Notes: a model not told the origin generated them from the sequence alone. Positions 15,858 to 24,385 are shown, counted from the first letter of the stretch. The stretch: 64,000 bases of DNA from Brevibacterium sp. S22 (GCF_004745485.1 NZ_RHFG01000014.1:1-64000), one strand, 5' to 3'. Program-made: numbers and translations.

Positions 15858-18128
15858 TCAGTCCTTCTTGTCCTTCTTGTCCTTCTTCTTGTCGTCGTCC
15901 TTGGACTTCTCGTCTTTCTTGTCGTCCTTCTTGTCATCATCCGTCTTCTCCTTGCCCTTGGAGACACGGACGATGATGAGGGAATTGGCCGGCTTCGATT
16001 CCGTGCTCTTCGGGAACTGCGAGACGACCTTGCCTTTGGGCACGTCATCGGAGAACACTTCGTCCTTGCCGACACGGAATCCGCGCTTGGCCAGCGTCGC
16101 GTAGGCGGCGTCGAAGGTCAGTCCTTCGACATTGGGCACCGGCGTCGGCGCGACGCCCTTGGAGACGACGAGGTCGATCTTCTCGCCCTTCGACAGCTTC
16201 GTCCCGGGCTTCTTCGACGCCGAGATGACGGTGTCCTCGGCGTCTGTGTCGCTGTACTCCTCTTCGACCTTGCCGACCGCGAGGCTGACCTTCTTCAGCG
16301 CGTCCTCGGCTTCGGCGCGTTTCATGCCCTCGAGTTCGGGGACGGCGAACTTCTCCTCGCCCTTGGACACGACGACCGTGACCGTCGAATCCGGGGGCAG
16401 TTCGGAGCCGCTGACCGGTTCGGTGCCGATGACCTCGCCGACCGGAACGGAGTCGTCGAAGACTTCCTTGGGTTCGGCCTTGAGATCACTGTCCTCGAGC
16501 TGCGAGGTGACCTCGTCGACCTCCTTGCCGGCCAGCTGGCCCGGCACGATCGATGTCGGTGCAGGCAGGTTCGCGATGACGAGCCAGGCCACGAGTGCCA
16601 ACACGGCCACGACGGCGACGAGCGAGGCGAGCACGCGACGACGGCGACGACGTGTCTTCGACGCCTTCGCCGAGGCGGGTGCGGCGAATGCCGCGACCGC
16701 GGCTTTGTCATCGTCGTCCGATTCGGCCGCGTCGCCGGTCCCATCCGCCGAGTCGCCACCGGATCCAGAACCTGAGCCGGAACCTGCTCCGCTCCCCGAG
16801 GCAACGCCCGCTGCGCCGACTCCGGCAGCAGCGCCGCCAGCACCGGCCGCCGCAGCGCCGACCTCATCGTCACTGCGATCGGTTGTGCCGGCGTCGTCCG
16901 ACGATTCGGCAGGGGAACCCGGGGAATCGTCGGCGGTCGGTTCAGCATCGGAGCCGCTGTCGTCGGGGGAGTCATCGGAGTCGTTGTCAGTGTCGCGGGA
17001 GTCGTCGTCCTCCGAATCGTCGTCGGAGGTCACGGCGGCAGTGACGCCGCCGATTCCGGCAGCGGCAGCAGCGACTCCGGCTCCAGCAGCCGCACCTGAC
17101 TGCGCGTGAGCACTGTCGTCATCGGCCGCCTCGGTGCCGGTATCGTCATCCTCACCCTCGAGATACGGGATCTCGTCCGTCCGAGACTTCTTCTCCTTCG
17201 GGACCTCCTCCCCGAGGTCGATGCTCGCGGTGAGCACGGGGGAGTGCTCTCCGGCAGCGATCGCCGGGTCGCCGAGGTCGAGCTCGGCTTCGCTCATCTC
17301 CGCACGCGCTTCGGCCAGCGCCAGGCGGAACTGGGCGGCATCGGCGGGACGGTCCTCGGGTTCCTTCGACGTCGCCCACAGAACGAGCGCGTCCAGGCGC
17401 GGACTCAACCGGGGCACGACGTCCGAGGGCGGCGGCACCGTGTCGTGGACGTGACGGTACGCGACCTGGATCGGCACATCGTCGGTATATGGCTGAGTAC
17501 CGGTGAGCATCTCGTAGAACATGATGCCGACCGTGTACAGATCGGTGCGGGAATCGGCTCCGGCCCGGGTGACGAGCTCGGGCGCGACATAGCCGACGGT
17601 GCCGATCAGGGTCTTCGTCGTCGTCGCAGTGGTCACGGCACGGGCGAGACCGAAATCGGCGAGCTTGACCTGGCCATCCGTGCCCAGCAGCACATTGTCG
17701 GGTTTGAGATCACGGTGGATGATGCCCGTCGAATGCACCGCCTCTAAGGCGGCGAGGATCGCGTCGAGGACGACGATCGCCTGGCGTGGGGTGAAGGAGC
17801 CGCGGTGCTTGAGCTCACGGCGCAGAGTCACCGAGGGCAGGTGCTCCATGACGAGGTAGACGATATCGCCGTCACGAGCCTGATCATGGATGGCCACGAG
17901 GTTCGGATGGGTGAGGCGTCCGGCGTTGATGGCCTCCCGGCGGAAGCGTTCGACGAAAGTGTCATCGGAGATGAGGTGCTCGTGCATGACCTTGATCGCG
18001 ATCTCGCGGTCGAGCCGCAGGTCGGTGCCGCGGTAGACCATGGCCATTCCGCCGCGGGCGATCTTGGCATCGATGCGGTATCGGTCGTTGAGCACCGTAC
18101 TGATGAGGGGATCTCGGCGGGCGGTCAC
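15858..18128 (-). CDS. pknL: Ser/Thr protein kinase with PASTA domains, PknL-like
   Basis: A 756-residue membrane kinase. Residues about 15-275 are a Hanks kinase: Gly loop ARGGMAMVYRG, Lys in IAIKVM, HRDLKPDN, DFGLA and a Thr-rich activation loop (TTATTTKTLIGTVGYVAPE). An acidic Ser/Asp/Gly-rich juxtamembrane stretch (about 285-490) leads to one membrane helix (about 496-518) and about three PASTA repeats that bind muropeptides or lipid II outside. It ends in a roughly 30-residue Lys/Asp-only tail. The neighbours (aroG, Rv2175c-type gene, prenyl synthase) match the mycobacterial pknL locus. The ATG overlaps the stop of the upstream lytic transglycosylase gene by 4 bases, so wall cleavage and wall sensing are co-expressed. 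Confidence 0.9.
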   Translation of the reverse strand: MTARRDPLISTVLNDRYRIDAKIARGGMAMVYRGTDLRLDREIAIKVMHEHLISDDTFVERFRREAINAGRLTHPNLVAIHDQARDGDIVYLVMEHLPSVTLRRELKHRGSFTPRQAIVVLDAILAALEAVHSTGIIHRDLKPDNVLLGTDGQVKLADFGLARAVTTATTTKTLIGTVGYVAPELVTRAGADSRTDLYTVGIMFYEMLTGTQPYTDDVPIQVAYRHVHDTVPPPSDVVPRLSPRLDALVLWATSKEPEDRPADAAQFRLALAEARAEMSEAELDLGDPAIAAGEHSPVLTASIDLGEEVPKEKKSRTDEIPYLEGEDDDTGTEAADDDSAHAQSGAAAGAGVAAAAAGIGGVTAAVTSDDDSEDDDSRDTDNDSDDSPDDSGSDAEPTADDSPGSPAESSDDAGTTDRSDDEVGAAAAGAGGAAAGVGAAGVASGSGAGSGSGSGSGGDSADGTGDAAESDDDDKAAVAAFAAPASAKASKTRRRRRRVLASLVAVVAVLALVAWLVIANLPAPTSIVPGQLAGKEVDEVTSQLEDSDLKAEPKEVFDDSVPVGEVIGTEPVSGSELPPDSTVTVVVSKGEEKFAVPELEGMKRAEAEDALKKVSLAVGKVEEEYSDTDAEDTVISASKKPGTKLSKGEKIDLVVSKGVAPTPVPNVEGLTFDAAYATLAKRGFRVGKDEVFSDDVPKGKVVSQFPKSTESKPANSLIIVRVSKGKEKTDDDKKDDKKDEKSKDDDKKKDKKDKKD

Positions 18129-19381
18129 TGGGCCTCCTGCAAACGCGCACGCTGCAGCTGGACGGCGCGGACGAAGGCCTTCGTCTCCGGCAGCAGTCCG
18201 TCAGTGCGAACTGAGCGCAGGTCCTGGTAGTAGCCGGCGATGGCCTCGTTCTCGGATTCGGCTGTCTCGATGAGCCAGCCGAGGATGACGGTGCCGGCGA
18301 CGATATTGTCTGCGATGTCGAGCAGGTCGAGTCCGCGGCCGACGATATCGGACGCCCAGCGACCGGAACGCGGGGTGACCTGCATGATGCCGATCGCGTT
18401 GCCGGCCGAGACCGTCGTGTGCTGGAATCCGGATTCCGCAGCGGCGACGGCCTGCATGAGGGCAGGATCGGCGCCGAGTTCGACCGCCACCGAGGCGACG
18501 AGCAGCTTCGCCTCCGCCGGGGCCGGATGGCGACGGTGCAGCAGAGTGTATTTGTTCAGCCGGGCTGCGTGCAGCACAGCGGGACGGATGCCCTCGACCT
18601 GTGCGCTGGCGGCGACGCGGGGGACATCACTCGGCGCTTCAGGGGCAGTGCGACGCGGACGGGCCTTCGACGGGCGCAGCAGAAGCAGCTCGCCGACCTT
18701 GATGAACGAGTCATCGCCCATGGCGTTGGCCTGCCGCAGGGTCGCCGGCGAGATTCCGTGCCGAGCGGCGACTCCCTGCAGGGTCTCACCGGGGGCGACG
18801 ACGTGCGAGGGATCATCATCGGGCAGGTCGTTCTTCTCCGGCAGGGACAGCACCTGACCCTGGTGGAGGTTCTGACGCGGCGAGATGCGGTTGAGCTCGG
18901 CCAGTGCGGGCACGGAGACCCCGTGTTTGCTGGCCACACCGTAGAGGGTGTCGCCCTGCTTGGCCTTGTATGTGCGCCCACCGTGGGTGACGGGAACGGT
19001 CGCGCCCGCGGTGCCCGAGATCCACTGCGGCCCAGTGCCCGGAGCCGCTTCCTCGGATGCGCGGTCGGAGATATCATCGGCCTGATCATCGGGGGACGAG
19101 GACAGCCCGTCAGCGGACGGAGCCTGATCGTCGGACAGAGCCTGATCGTCGGACGGAGCCTGATCCTCAGCTGGCGAGGCGGAGTCCGAGCCTGATGATG
19201 TCGCCGAGGCGGCCGGTGCGTCCTCGTCGGGGGATTCGGTGGTGGGGGCCACCTCGGTGGGGGATTCGTTTTCGGGGTCGACCCGTTCGGCTCCTGGGAT
19301 CGGACCGGTCGAATTCACCTTCGATGCAGCGCGGATGTCAGGAGCGGCAGTGACGGGTCTGTGCCGTCGCGGTCGTGTCAT
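18125..19381 (-). CDS. LysM-containing lytic transglycosylase
   Basis: A 418-residue secreted-type wall enzyme. After a Ser/Asp/Glu-rich region (about 20-130) come two LysM domains (YKAKQGDTLYGVASKHGV at about 137-154 and HVVAPGETLQGVAARHGI at about 190-207), then a lysozyme-like SLT domain (about 290-400) with catalytic-Glu context AAAESGFQHTTVSAGNAIGI and a MQVTP motif. Such enzymes cleave glycan strands, leaving 1,6-anhydro ends. No classical signal peptide is evident: the N-terminus is Arg-rich without a clear hydrophobic core, so export is uncertain. The stop overlaps the kinase ATG (ATGA). It is divergent from the Rv2175c-type gene across 129 bp. Confidence 0.83.
   Translation of the reverse strand: MTRPRRHRPVTAAPDIRAASKVNSTGPIPGAERVDPENESPTEVAPTTESPDEDAPAASATSSGSDSASPAEDQAPSDDQALSDDQAPSADGLSSSPDDQADDISDRASEEAAPGTGPQWISGTAGATVPVTHGGRTYKAKQGDTLYGVASKHGVSVPALAELNRISPRQNLHQGQVLSLPEKNDLPDDDPSHVVAPGETLQGVAARHGISPATLRQANAMGDDSFIKVGELLLLRPSKARPRRTAPEAPSDVPRVAASAQVEGIRPAVLHAARLNKYTLLHRRHPAPAEAKLLVASVAVELGADPALMQAVAAAESGFQHTTVSAGNAIGIMQVTPRSGRWASDIVGRGLDLLDIADNIVAGTVILGWLIETAESENEAIAGYYQDLRSVRTDGLLPETKAFVRAVQLQRARLQEAQ
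19107..19170. repeat. 21-bp tandem repeat in the transglycosylase gene
   Basis: Three successive units around GGAGCCTGATCGTC (about 19116-19170) encode the repeated heptapeptide QAPSDD/QALSDD in the acidic linker before the first LysM. Confidence 0.65.
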
Positions 19382-19497
19382 CTGTCACCTGTTGACTTCA
19401 TGTCGAATGGGGAAGCTACGGTCCCCAGCCTAACGAGTGGGCGCGCTCGACCCGAGCATTCGGCACCGCATGGCGGGGTGTTTCTGCCGAATATTGC

Positions 19498-19503
19498 TAC
19501 GCT
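19498..19503 (+). promoter_or_regulatory. -10 box of a probable leaderless mRNA (Rv2175c-type gene)
   Basis: TACGCT is followed by exactly 7 bases and the GTG start at 19511, the same geometry as at 4757. GAGGG at 19505-19509 is too close to the start to serve as a ribosome site. Confidence 0.5.
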
Positions 19504-19510
19504 TGAGGGC

Positions 19511-19861
19511 GTGAATACCGAAGAACTCGTCCAGGACTGGGCTCCTCTGCCCGATATCGCCGAAATGACCGGCCTGAGCATCACCCAGGTGCGTCGGATG
19601 CTCGAAGACGGAGTGATCTGTGCCATCAGGATCGGCAAGCCGAAGGTTCTGCGGGTGCCCTTGGCCTTCTTCAACGACGGCGAAGTCGTCAAACCTCTCA
19701 AGGGCACGCTCAGTACCCTCCACGATGCCGGGTTCGACGCCGAGGAGTCGATCGTGTGGTTGTTCACCCACGACGATTCCCTGCCGGGGCGTCCCATCGA
19801 TCTGCTCCGCGCCGGCAACCGCAAGGAAGTGCGTCGCCGCGCGCAGGCCCTCGCCTTCTGA
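19511..19861 (+). CDS. Rv2175c family winged-helix DNA-binding protein
   Basis: This 116-residue protein resembles Mycobacterium tuberculosis Rv2175c, a small DNA-binding protein phosphorylated by PknL. Residues about 15-40 (LPDIAEMTGLSITQVRRMLEDG) form a helix-turn-helix, followed by a wing (ICAIRIGKPKVLRVP) and a C-terminal part (LKGTLSTLHDAGFDAEESIVWLFT, then GRPIDLLRAGNRKEVRRRAQAL). The adjacent pknL supports a kinase-substrate pair here too; that is inference. Longer in-frame starts exist upstream, but the GTG at 19511 gives the family N-terminus and a leaderless geometry. It is divergent from the transglycosylase-pknL operon, which it might regulate. Confidence 0.8.
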   Translation: MNTEELVQDWAPLPDIAEMTGLSITQVRRMLEDGVICAIRIGKPKVLRVPLAFFNDGEVVKPLKGTLSTLHDAGFDAEESIVWLFTHDDSLPGRPIDLLRAGNRKEVRRRAQALAF

Positions 19862-19869
19862 TCCGTATT

Positions 19870-19908
19870 CCCTGATCAGGCCGCACGCTTCGTGTTCCCT
19901 GATCAGGG
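19870..19908. terminator. Paired CCCTGATCAGG palindromes between convergent genes
   Basis: CCCTGATCAGG at 19870-19880 and CCCTGATCAGGG at 19897-19908 are each self-palindromic and also complementary to each other around a 16-base loop. They lie just after the Rv2175c-type stop, and 38 bp before the end of the convergent prenyl synthase gene. Confidence 0.5.
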
Positions 19909-19945
19909 TTCCGTTCGCTGGGTGTGGGCGTCGTCGGCCGCTGAG

Positions 19946-21205
19946 TCAGCTGTTGCGGTAGCTGAGCGCTGTGGCGAATCCGTGCAATCGGGCATGAGCG
20001 AGTTCGCCGACAGCGGTGACCGTCGACGTGTCTTCCATCCAGGCGTCGATGACAGCGGTCGCCTGCGCGTGTTTGGCGTCGATGAACGATTCGACGGCGG
20101 CAAGACCGCCCGATTCGGTGATCATATCGACGCATTCGGCCACCTCGGCGTCTGTGAGATCCGGATCGCCCAGCCGTGAGGCGAGGACTTCGAGCTGGTC
20201 GGCCGAGATCCGGGCCGCGGTCTCGGCGATGAGGACGGTGCGCTTGCCCTCGCGGATATCGTCACCGGCGGGTTTGCCCGTGGCCTGTGGGTCACCGGCG
20301 ATGCCGAGGACATCGTCGCGCAGTTGGAACGCCTGCCCGAGGGGAAGGCCGAAAGCGGAGATCTCCTGGAGCTGTCGACTGCCCGCTCCTGCCAGGGCCG
20401 CGCCGAGGAGGAGCGGCTGTTCGACCGAATACTTCGCGGACTTATAGCTCAGGACCTCCCATGCACGATCGGCGATCCGCTCGTCGTCGAGGGGAATGAC
20501 CTCGGCGAGCACATCGAGATACTGGCCGACCATGACATCGCGGCGCACGGTTCCGCGCAGTTCGCGGGCCAGGCGGCTGCCGCCCAGGGCGTCCTGCGAA
20601 CGTTCGAAGAGCTCTTCGCTCAGCGCCAGGCAGATATCGCCGATGACGATGGAGGCGGAGACGCCGAAGGAGGCGCCGTCGCCGTGGAACCCGAAGCGCT
20701 GATGGCGGGCTTCGAACTGCCGGTGCAGCGCCGGCTTGCCGCGACGGGTGTCCGAATTGTCGATGACATCGTCGTGGATGAGGGCGGCGGCGTGCAGCAG
20801 TTCGAGCGACCCGGCCGCCTGAGCCAAGCCCACGGTGACGCCCGCAGCGTCGGTCGTCGCGCTGGCAGCGGTCCCGGTCGTCGGGCTGGCAGAGGTCTCG
20901 GCAGCGGTGTCGGTCGCGCCGGCGCGGACGTCACCGCTGGCGAGCTGGAAGCCCCACCAGAGGAGGACGGGACGGATCCTCTTGCCGCCGCGGGTGAACT
21001 CGATGAGTGCTTCGCCGATCGCGGTCGCATCGGGTGAGATCGCCTCGAACTGGGCGGCCTTCTCGGCGATGAAGGTCTCGAGCTGGGCCGACACCTCGGC
21101 GGCGATGGACTCTGGGGAATCGAGAGACTCGATGAGGCCGGCGGCGGCTTCGGACGGGGCGGTCTTAGGGGAGTCGCCGGACGTCACTGAACTGTGTGAG
21201 CTCAT
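19946..21205 (-). CDS. idsA: Polyprenyl (geranylgeranyl-type) diphosphate synthase
   Basis: A 419-residue trans-prenyltransferase that extends allylic diphosphates with isopentenyl diphosphate. The first Asp-rich motif is HDDVIDNSDTRRG (about residues 145-157), the second is QLRDDVLGIAGDP (about 290). GGKRIRP and an SAKYSVEQPL region are present. It is longer than usual (about 350) owing to a Thr/Ala-rich insert at about 95-125 and a 30-residue N-terminal extension. Product length (GGPP versus longer) cannot be read reliably. It sits beside the Rv2175c-type gene, as idsA2 (Rv2173) does near Rv2175c in M. tuberculosis. Its ATG overlaps the lipoprotein stop (ATGA), so they form an operon. Confidence 0.87.
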   Translation of the reverse strand: MSSHSSVTSGDSPKTAPSEAAAGLIESLDSPESIAAEVSAQLETFIAEKAAQFEAISPDATAIGEALIEFTRGGKRIRPVLLWWGFQLASGDVRAGATDTAAETSASPTTGTAASATTDAAGVTVGLAQAAGSLELLHAAALIHDDVIDNSDTRRGKPALHRQFEARHQRFGFHGDGASFGVSASIVIGDICLALSEELFERSQDALGGSRLARELRGTVRRDVMVGQYLDVLAEVIPLDDERIADRAWEVLSYKSAKYSVEQPLLLGAALAGAGSRQLQEISAFGLPLGQAFQLRDDVLGIAGDPQATGKPAGDDIREGKRTVLIAETAARISADQLEVLASRLGDPDLTDAEVAECVDMITESGGLAAVESFIDAKHAQATAVIDAWMEDTSTVTAVGELAHARLHGFATALSYRNS

Positions 21206-21747
21206 GAACCGATGTTTCCGCCGACGGTCACGATCGAATTCGCCTTGTCTTCCGAATCCTCGGCGACCGTGACGACGAGGACGCTGTCATTGTCCTTGTG
21301 CTTGAAGTTGACCACGCGGGCGCTCTTCGTCTTGACCTCATCGCCGAGGCGCTCGAAGTCGGCCTTGCCGAGCTCCTTTTCGTAGAACGCGAAGATGTCC
21401 TTGGCCTCGGCCTTCGCGCGGACGACGAGGCTGACCTGCTCGGGCAGCTTCTTGTCCTTGTCGTTATGAGCCTTGACGATCGACGCCGAGAGCACCTCGG
21501 AATCCGGGTACGGCTTGATGTACTCGGGCAGATCCTTCACATCGTTCGACGTATCGGGATCTGAACCGGTGGCCTCCGTCGATGCTTCGGCCGATGCGGT
21601 CTCGGACTCGGTCGGAGACGCAGCAGCCGAGGTCTCCTGAGCGGCCGAAGTGGTCGATTCTGCGGAGTCTCCACCGTTTCCCGAACACCCCGCAAGAGCG
21701 AGAGCGGCGACGATGGGCAGTGTCATGACAGCGGTGCGCGATACCAT
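21202..21747 (-). CDS. Small secreted lipoprotein of unknown function
   Basis: A 181-residue protein with a lipoprotein signal: MVSRTAVMTLPIVAALALAGC, lipobox LAGC with Cys21. A Ser/Thr/Ala/Glu-rich spacer (about 22-70) leads to a compact C-terminal domain (about 75-181) that I do not recognise; LPEYIKPYPDSEVLSAS and FAFYEKELGKADFERL suggest an anchored alpha-beta domain. It is translationally coupled to the prenyl synthase gene. The start follows TACTCT by 6 bases with no ribosome site, so the mRNA may be leaderless. It diverges from dinB. Confidence 0.75.
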   Translation of the reverse strand: MVSRTAVMTLPIVAALALAGCSGNGGDSAESTTSAAQETSAAASPTESETASAEASTEATGSDPDTSNDVKDLPEYIKPYPDSEVLSASIVKAHNDKDKKLPEQVSLVVRAKAEAKDIFAFYEKELGKADFERLGDEVKTKSARVVNFKHKDNDSVLVVTVAEDSEDKANSIVTVGGNIGS

Positions 21748-21807
21748 GCTTCAAGAGTACCTGGACTGTTCGGCGGAGCCGAAAGGAACAAGCGCGAGGG
21801 GCAGGCG

Positions 21808-23043
21808 ATGAGTCGGAAGCAGCTGGCACGATCCGGGGGTGATCTGAGCCGACTGGGCACGGACGACGCCGGTGCCACCATGCTCCACCTCGACATGGAC
21901 TCGTTCTTCGTCTCCGTCGAGCTGCTCAGCCGTCCCCACCTCATCGGACGCCCCGTCATCGTCGGTGGACGCAGCGGCCGCGGAGTCGTCGTCTCGGCCA
22001 GCTACGAAGCGCGCGAATTCGGCGTGCATGCGGCGATGCCGATGTCGAGGGCCATGAATCTGTGCCCCATCGCCGAGGTGATCCCACCGTCCCATGGCCT
22101 GTACTCCTCGTTTTCCCGCCAAGTCTTCGACCTCGTCTCCGAGGTGACCCCCGATGTGCGGCAGGTCAGCGTCGACGAAGCCTATGTCGACGTCTCCGGT
22201 GCCGTGCGCCGTCTCGGATCCCCGGTGGAGATCACCACCCGGCTGCGGGCACAGATCCGAGAGCGCACTGGGCTGAGTGCCTCGGTGGGCATAGCCGTCA
22301 GCAGAGTTGTGGCCAAACTCGCTTCCGCCCGGGCGAAGCCGAACGGCCAGCTGCTTGTGCCTGTGGCCGCGACTCAGGAATTCCTCGACCCGATGCCGAT
22401 CGAGGCTCTGCCCGGAGTGGGGGAGAAGACGCAGGAGGGATTCTTCCGCTACGGCATCCGGAGCATCGGCGATCTTGCCGCCGTCGATGAGGATTGGGCG
22501 GCACGTGTCTTCGGTGCCCACGGCCACCAGCTGTGGCGGGCCGCGCACGGCCAGGACTCCTCCGGATTCGACCAGCAGGCCAAGGAACATTCGATCAGCG
22601 CGGAGAACACCTTCGGCGAAGACATCTGGGACATCGATGTGCTCGAGCACGAACTGCTGCGCCTGGCCGACAAGGTCGCATACAGGGTCCGTGCGGAGGG
22701 AAAGGTGGCCACGAGCCTCGGACTGAAGTACCGCCTCGGCGATTTCACCACCCTGTCGAGGTCGGTGACACTGTCGGCTCCGACTGACCTGGCCCGTGAG
22801 ATGTACGAGGGGCTGCGCCCGGCCCTGCGCAAGCTGCGCGAGCAGCGCGCCCAGGGAGTCAGGCTGCTCGGAGTCAGAGCAGCCGGCCTCAGCGACTTCG
22901 CCGTCACCGGACGGCAGGCCACCTTGGACGAACCGGAACATTCCGGACGCGAGGCCGAGGTGGCCCTCGACGAGGTGAGACGTCGGTTCGGCAGCGAAGC
23001 GATCTCTCAGGCCTCGCTTCTGCGCAGACGTCCCGAGGACTGA
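21808..23043 (+). CDS. dinB: DNA polymerase IV (Y-family translesion polymerase)
   Basis: A 411-residue Y-family polymerase. Catalytic acidic residues lie in HLDMDSFFVSVE (about 28-39) and SVDEAYVDVS (about 126-135). The steric-gate and fingers region VSASYEAREFGVHAAMPM, the thumb HhH motif IEALPGVGEKTQEG, and a little-finger domain follow. A short QATLDEP near the C-terminus could be a weak beta-clamp contact. A 24-residue extension precedes the catalytic core. The ATG at 21808 follows GAGGGGC. An in-frame ATG at 21871 is an alternative. No LexA-type SOS box was recognised upstream, so damage control is not evident. Confidence 0.92.
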   Translation: MSRKQLARSGGDLSRLGTDDAGATMLHLDMDSFFVSVELLSRPHLIGRPVIVGGRSGRGVVVSASYEAREFGVHAAMPMSRAMNLCPIAEVIPPSHGLYSSFSRQVFDLVSEVTPDVRQVSVDEAYVDVSGAVRRLGSPVEITTRLRAQIRERTGLSASVGIAVSRVVAKLASARAKPNGQLLVPVAATQEFLDPMPIEALPGVGEKTQEGFFRYGIRSIGDLAAVDEDWAARVFGAHGHQLWRAAHGQDSSGFDQQAKEHSISAENTFGEDIWDIDVLEHELLRLADKVAYRVRAEGKVATSLGLKYRLGDFTTLSRSVTLSAPTDLAREMYEGLRPALRKLREQRAQGVRLLGVRAAGLSDFAVTGRQATLDEPEHSGREAEVALDEVRRRFGSEAISQASLLRRRPED

Positions 23044-23131
23044 GGGCGGGTGAGCGGGAGCACAGTCTGAAGACCCAGTGGGAATCCGGCTCCTGACGGC
23101 CCCCGGAGATGTTTTTTCAAGCGTCAGAGAC

Positions 23132-23137
23132 TATGAT
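23132..23137 (+). promoter_or_regulatory. -10 box for the DUF3040 gene
   Basis: TATGAT 37 bases before the start codon, in the 131-bp dinB-DUF3040 gap. No convincing -35 was found at normal spacing. Confidence 0.35.
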
Positions 23138-23174
23138 TGGGGGAAAGACTTGAGAAGCGAAACGGGGGTTCGAG

Positions 23175-23582
23175 ATGCCACTCTCCGATCACGAACAGCA
23201 GCTGTTGGACCAACTGGAGAAGCAGCTGCGCAGTGAAGACCCTCGTTTTGCCCGGAATATCTCGGAAACCCAGGCTGCCGCCACGGGTCCCGGGTTCTCC
23301 GCCAAACGCTTCGTCCTCGGCATCCTCATCGCTCTGGCTGGACTCGCCGCGACGATCCTCGCGATCTCGCTCATCTCGAGCTCGACCTGGTGGATCGCCC
23401 TCGGCGTCGTCGGATTCGGCCTCATGGTCGCCGGAATGTACTGGGCGTTCAGCCGTCCCGGCCAGGTGCACACCACGCAGACCGACTCTCAGAAATCCGG
23501 AGCGAAGTCCAGCACTAAGGGCGGATCCGGGTTCATGAGCAGGATGGAAGACCGATGGGAGAAGCGCCAGCGCGGCGAATGA
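23175..23582 (+). CDS. DUF3040 family small membrane protein
   Basis: A 135-residue protein with a soluble N-terminus (MPLSDHEQQLLDQLEKQLRSEDPRFA, the DUF3040 signature), two membrane helices (about 45-90) and a polar, positively charged C-terminal tail. DUF3040 genes are widespread in actinobacteria and often lie near dinB and the mraZ/dcw cluster, as here. The function is unknown, though the context suggests a link to growth or division. The ATG follows a GGGGG tract at about 7 bases. A strong terminator directly follows, so the gene is monocistronic. Confidence 0.85.
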   Translation: MPLSDHEQQLLDQLEKQLRSEDPRFARNISETQAAATGPGFSAKRFVLGILIALAGLAATILAISLISSSTWWIALGVVGFGLMVAGMYWAFSRPGQVHTTQTDSQKSGAKSSTKGGSGFMSRMEDRWEKRQRGE

Positions 23583-23600
23583 CCCCGCTCTCTGCGATCA

Positions 23601-23630
23601 AGGCACTCTCAATATGAGAGTGCCTTTTTC
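23601..23630 (+). terminator. Strong intrinsic terminator after the DUF3040 gene
   Basis: A perfect 12-bp stem (AAGGCACTCTCA, 23601-23612, with its complement 23616-23627), a 3-base loop and a T run to 23630. It is the most canonical terminator in the window. Confidence 0.9.
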
Positions 23631-23631
23631 A

Positions 23632-24318
23632 ATGCCCGTCCGCGTGCTCGGGACCGCCGGTGCGGTCTTCGCCGGAGTCTTCGCCTTCGCCGAGGCGGCT
23701 CACTGGCGCTCCAGTCGCCGACGCCTGGGCGACTGGGAATGTGGGCACGGTCAGACCCGGAACGATCGTCGGACGAACCTCAGCCCGGAGGTCCTATCAA
23801 CGGCGGGCAGCGACCAGATCATCGTGGTGCTCGGGTACGCCAACACCGGGCCGCGGCCGAACGGTATCAACCGCTTCCGCGCCCGTGCCGGTCTGCGGAC
23901 GATCGACCCGGCGGCCCGATCGAGCCGTCTCATCTTCTGCGGGGGAGCCGTCACCGGTCGGACATCGGAGGCGTTCATCCTCGAACGCTTCGCCCGACAG
24001 GAGCTCGGATTCACCGGTCGATCCCTGCTGGAGACCCAGAGCACAACGACGTGGGAGAACATCACCAACGCGATTCCGCTCATCGACCGCGAACTCACTC
24101 CTGCCACGACGATCAGCATCGTCTCGAACTCCCACCATGCGGAGAAGGCCCGGGACCACCTGTGGCACATGCGACCGGATCTGGCACGTCGCCTCGTCCG
24201 CGGGGGAGACTACCGGTTCGGCGAACATCCGTTCGTCAGACCCATCGCCGCCGTGCGCGGACACTTTGCCCTGCACACGCTCGACCGAGAGAACGAACAG
24301 CAGGCAATCGGCCGCTGA
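23632..24318 (+). CDS. DUF218 (YdcF/SanA-like) protein
   Basis: A 228-residue protein with a hydrophobic N-terminal segment (about 3-20, possibly a membrane anchor) and a DUF218 domain: DQIIVVLGYANT, LIFCGGAVTGRTSEAF, LLETQSTTTWENITNA and SIVSNSHHAEKARDHL. DUF218 proteins such as SanA influence envelope permeability; some bind SAM. An ATG at 23614 would extend it by six residues, but it lies inside the stem of the preceding terminator, so I prefer the ATG at 23632. Even there no ribosome site is visible, and a still later start is possible. Confidence 0.72.
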   Translation: MPVRVLGTAGAVFAGVFAFAEAAHWRSSRRRLGDWECGHGQTRNDRRTNLSPEVLSTAGSDQIIVVLGYANTGPRPNGINRFRARAGLRTIDPAARSSRLIFCGGAVTGRTSEAFILERFARQELGFTGRSLLETQSTTTWENITNAIPLIDRELTPATTISIVSNSHHAEKARDHLWHMRPDLARRLVRGGDYRFGEHPFVRPIAAVRGHFALHTLDRENEQQAIGR

Positions 24319-24385
24319 AAGGGCAGGAGCGGCCCGGCGGACGCTTCCATGCGGCCCGGGCAGCGCAGAACCGGCCCAGACAGCG

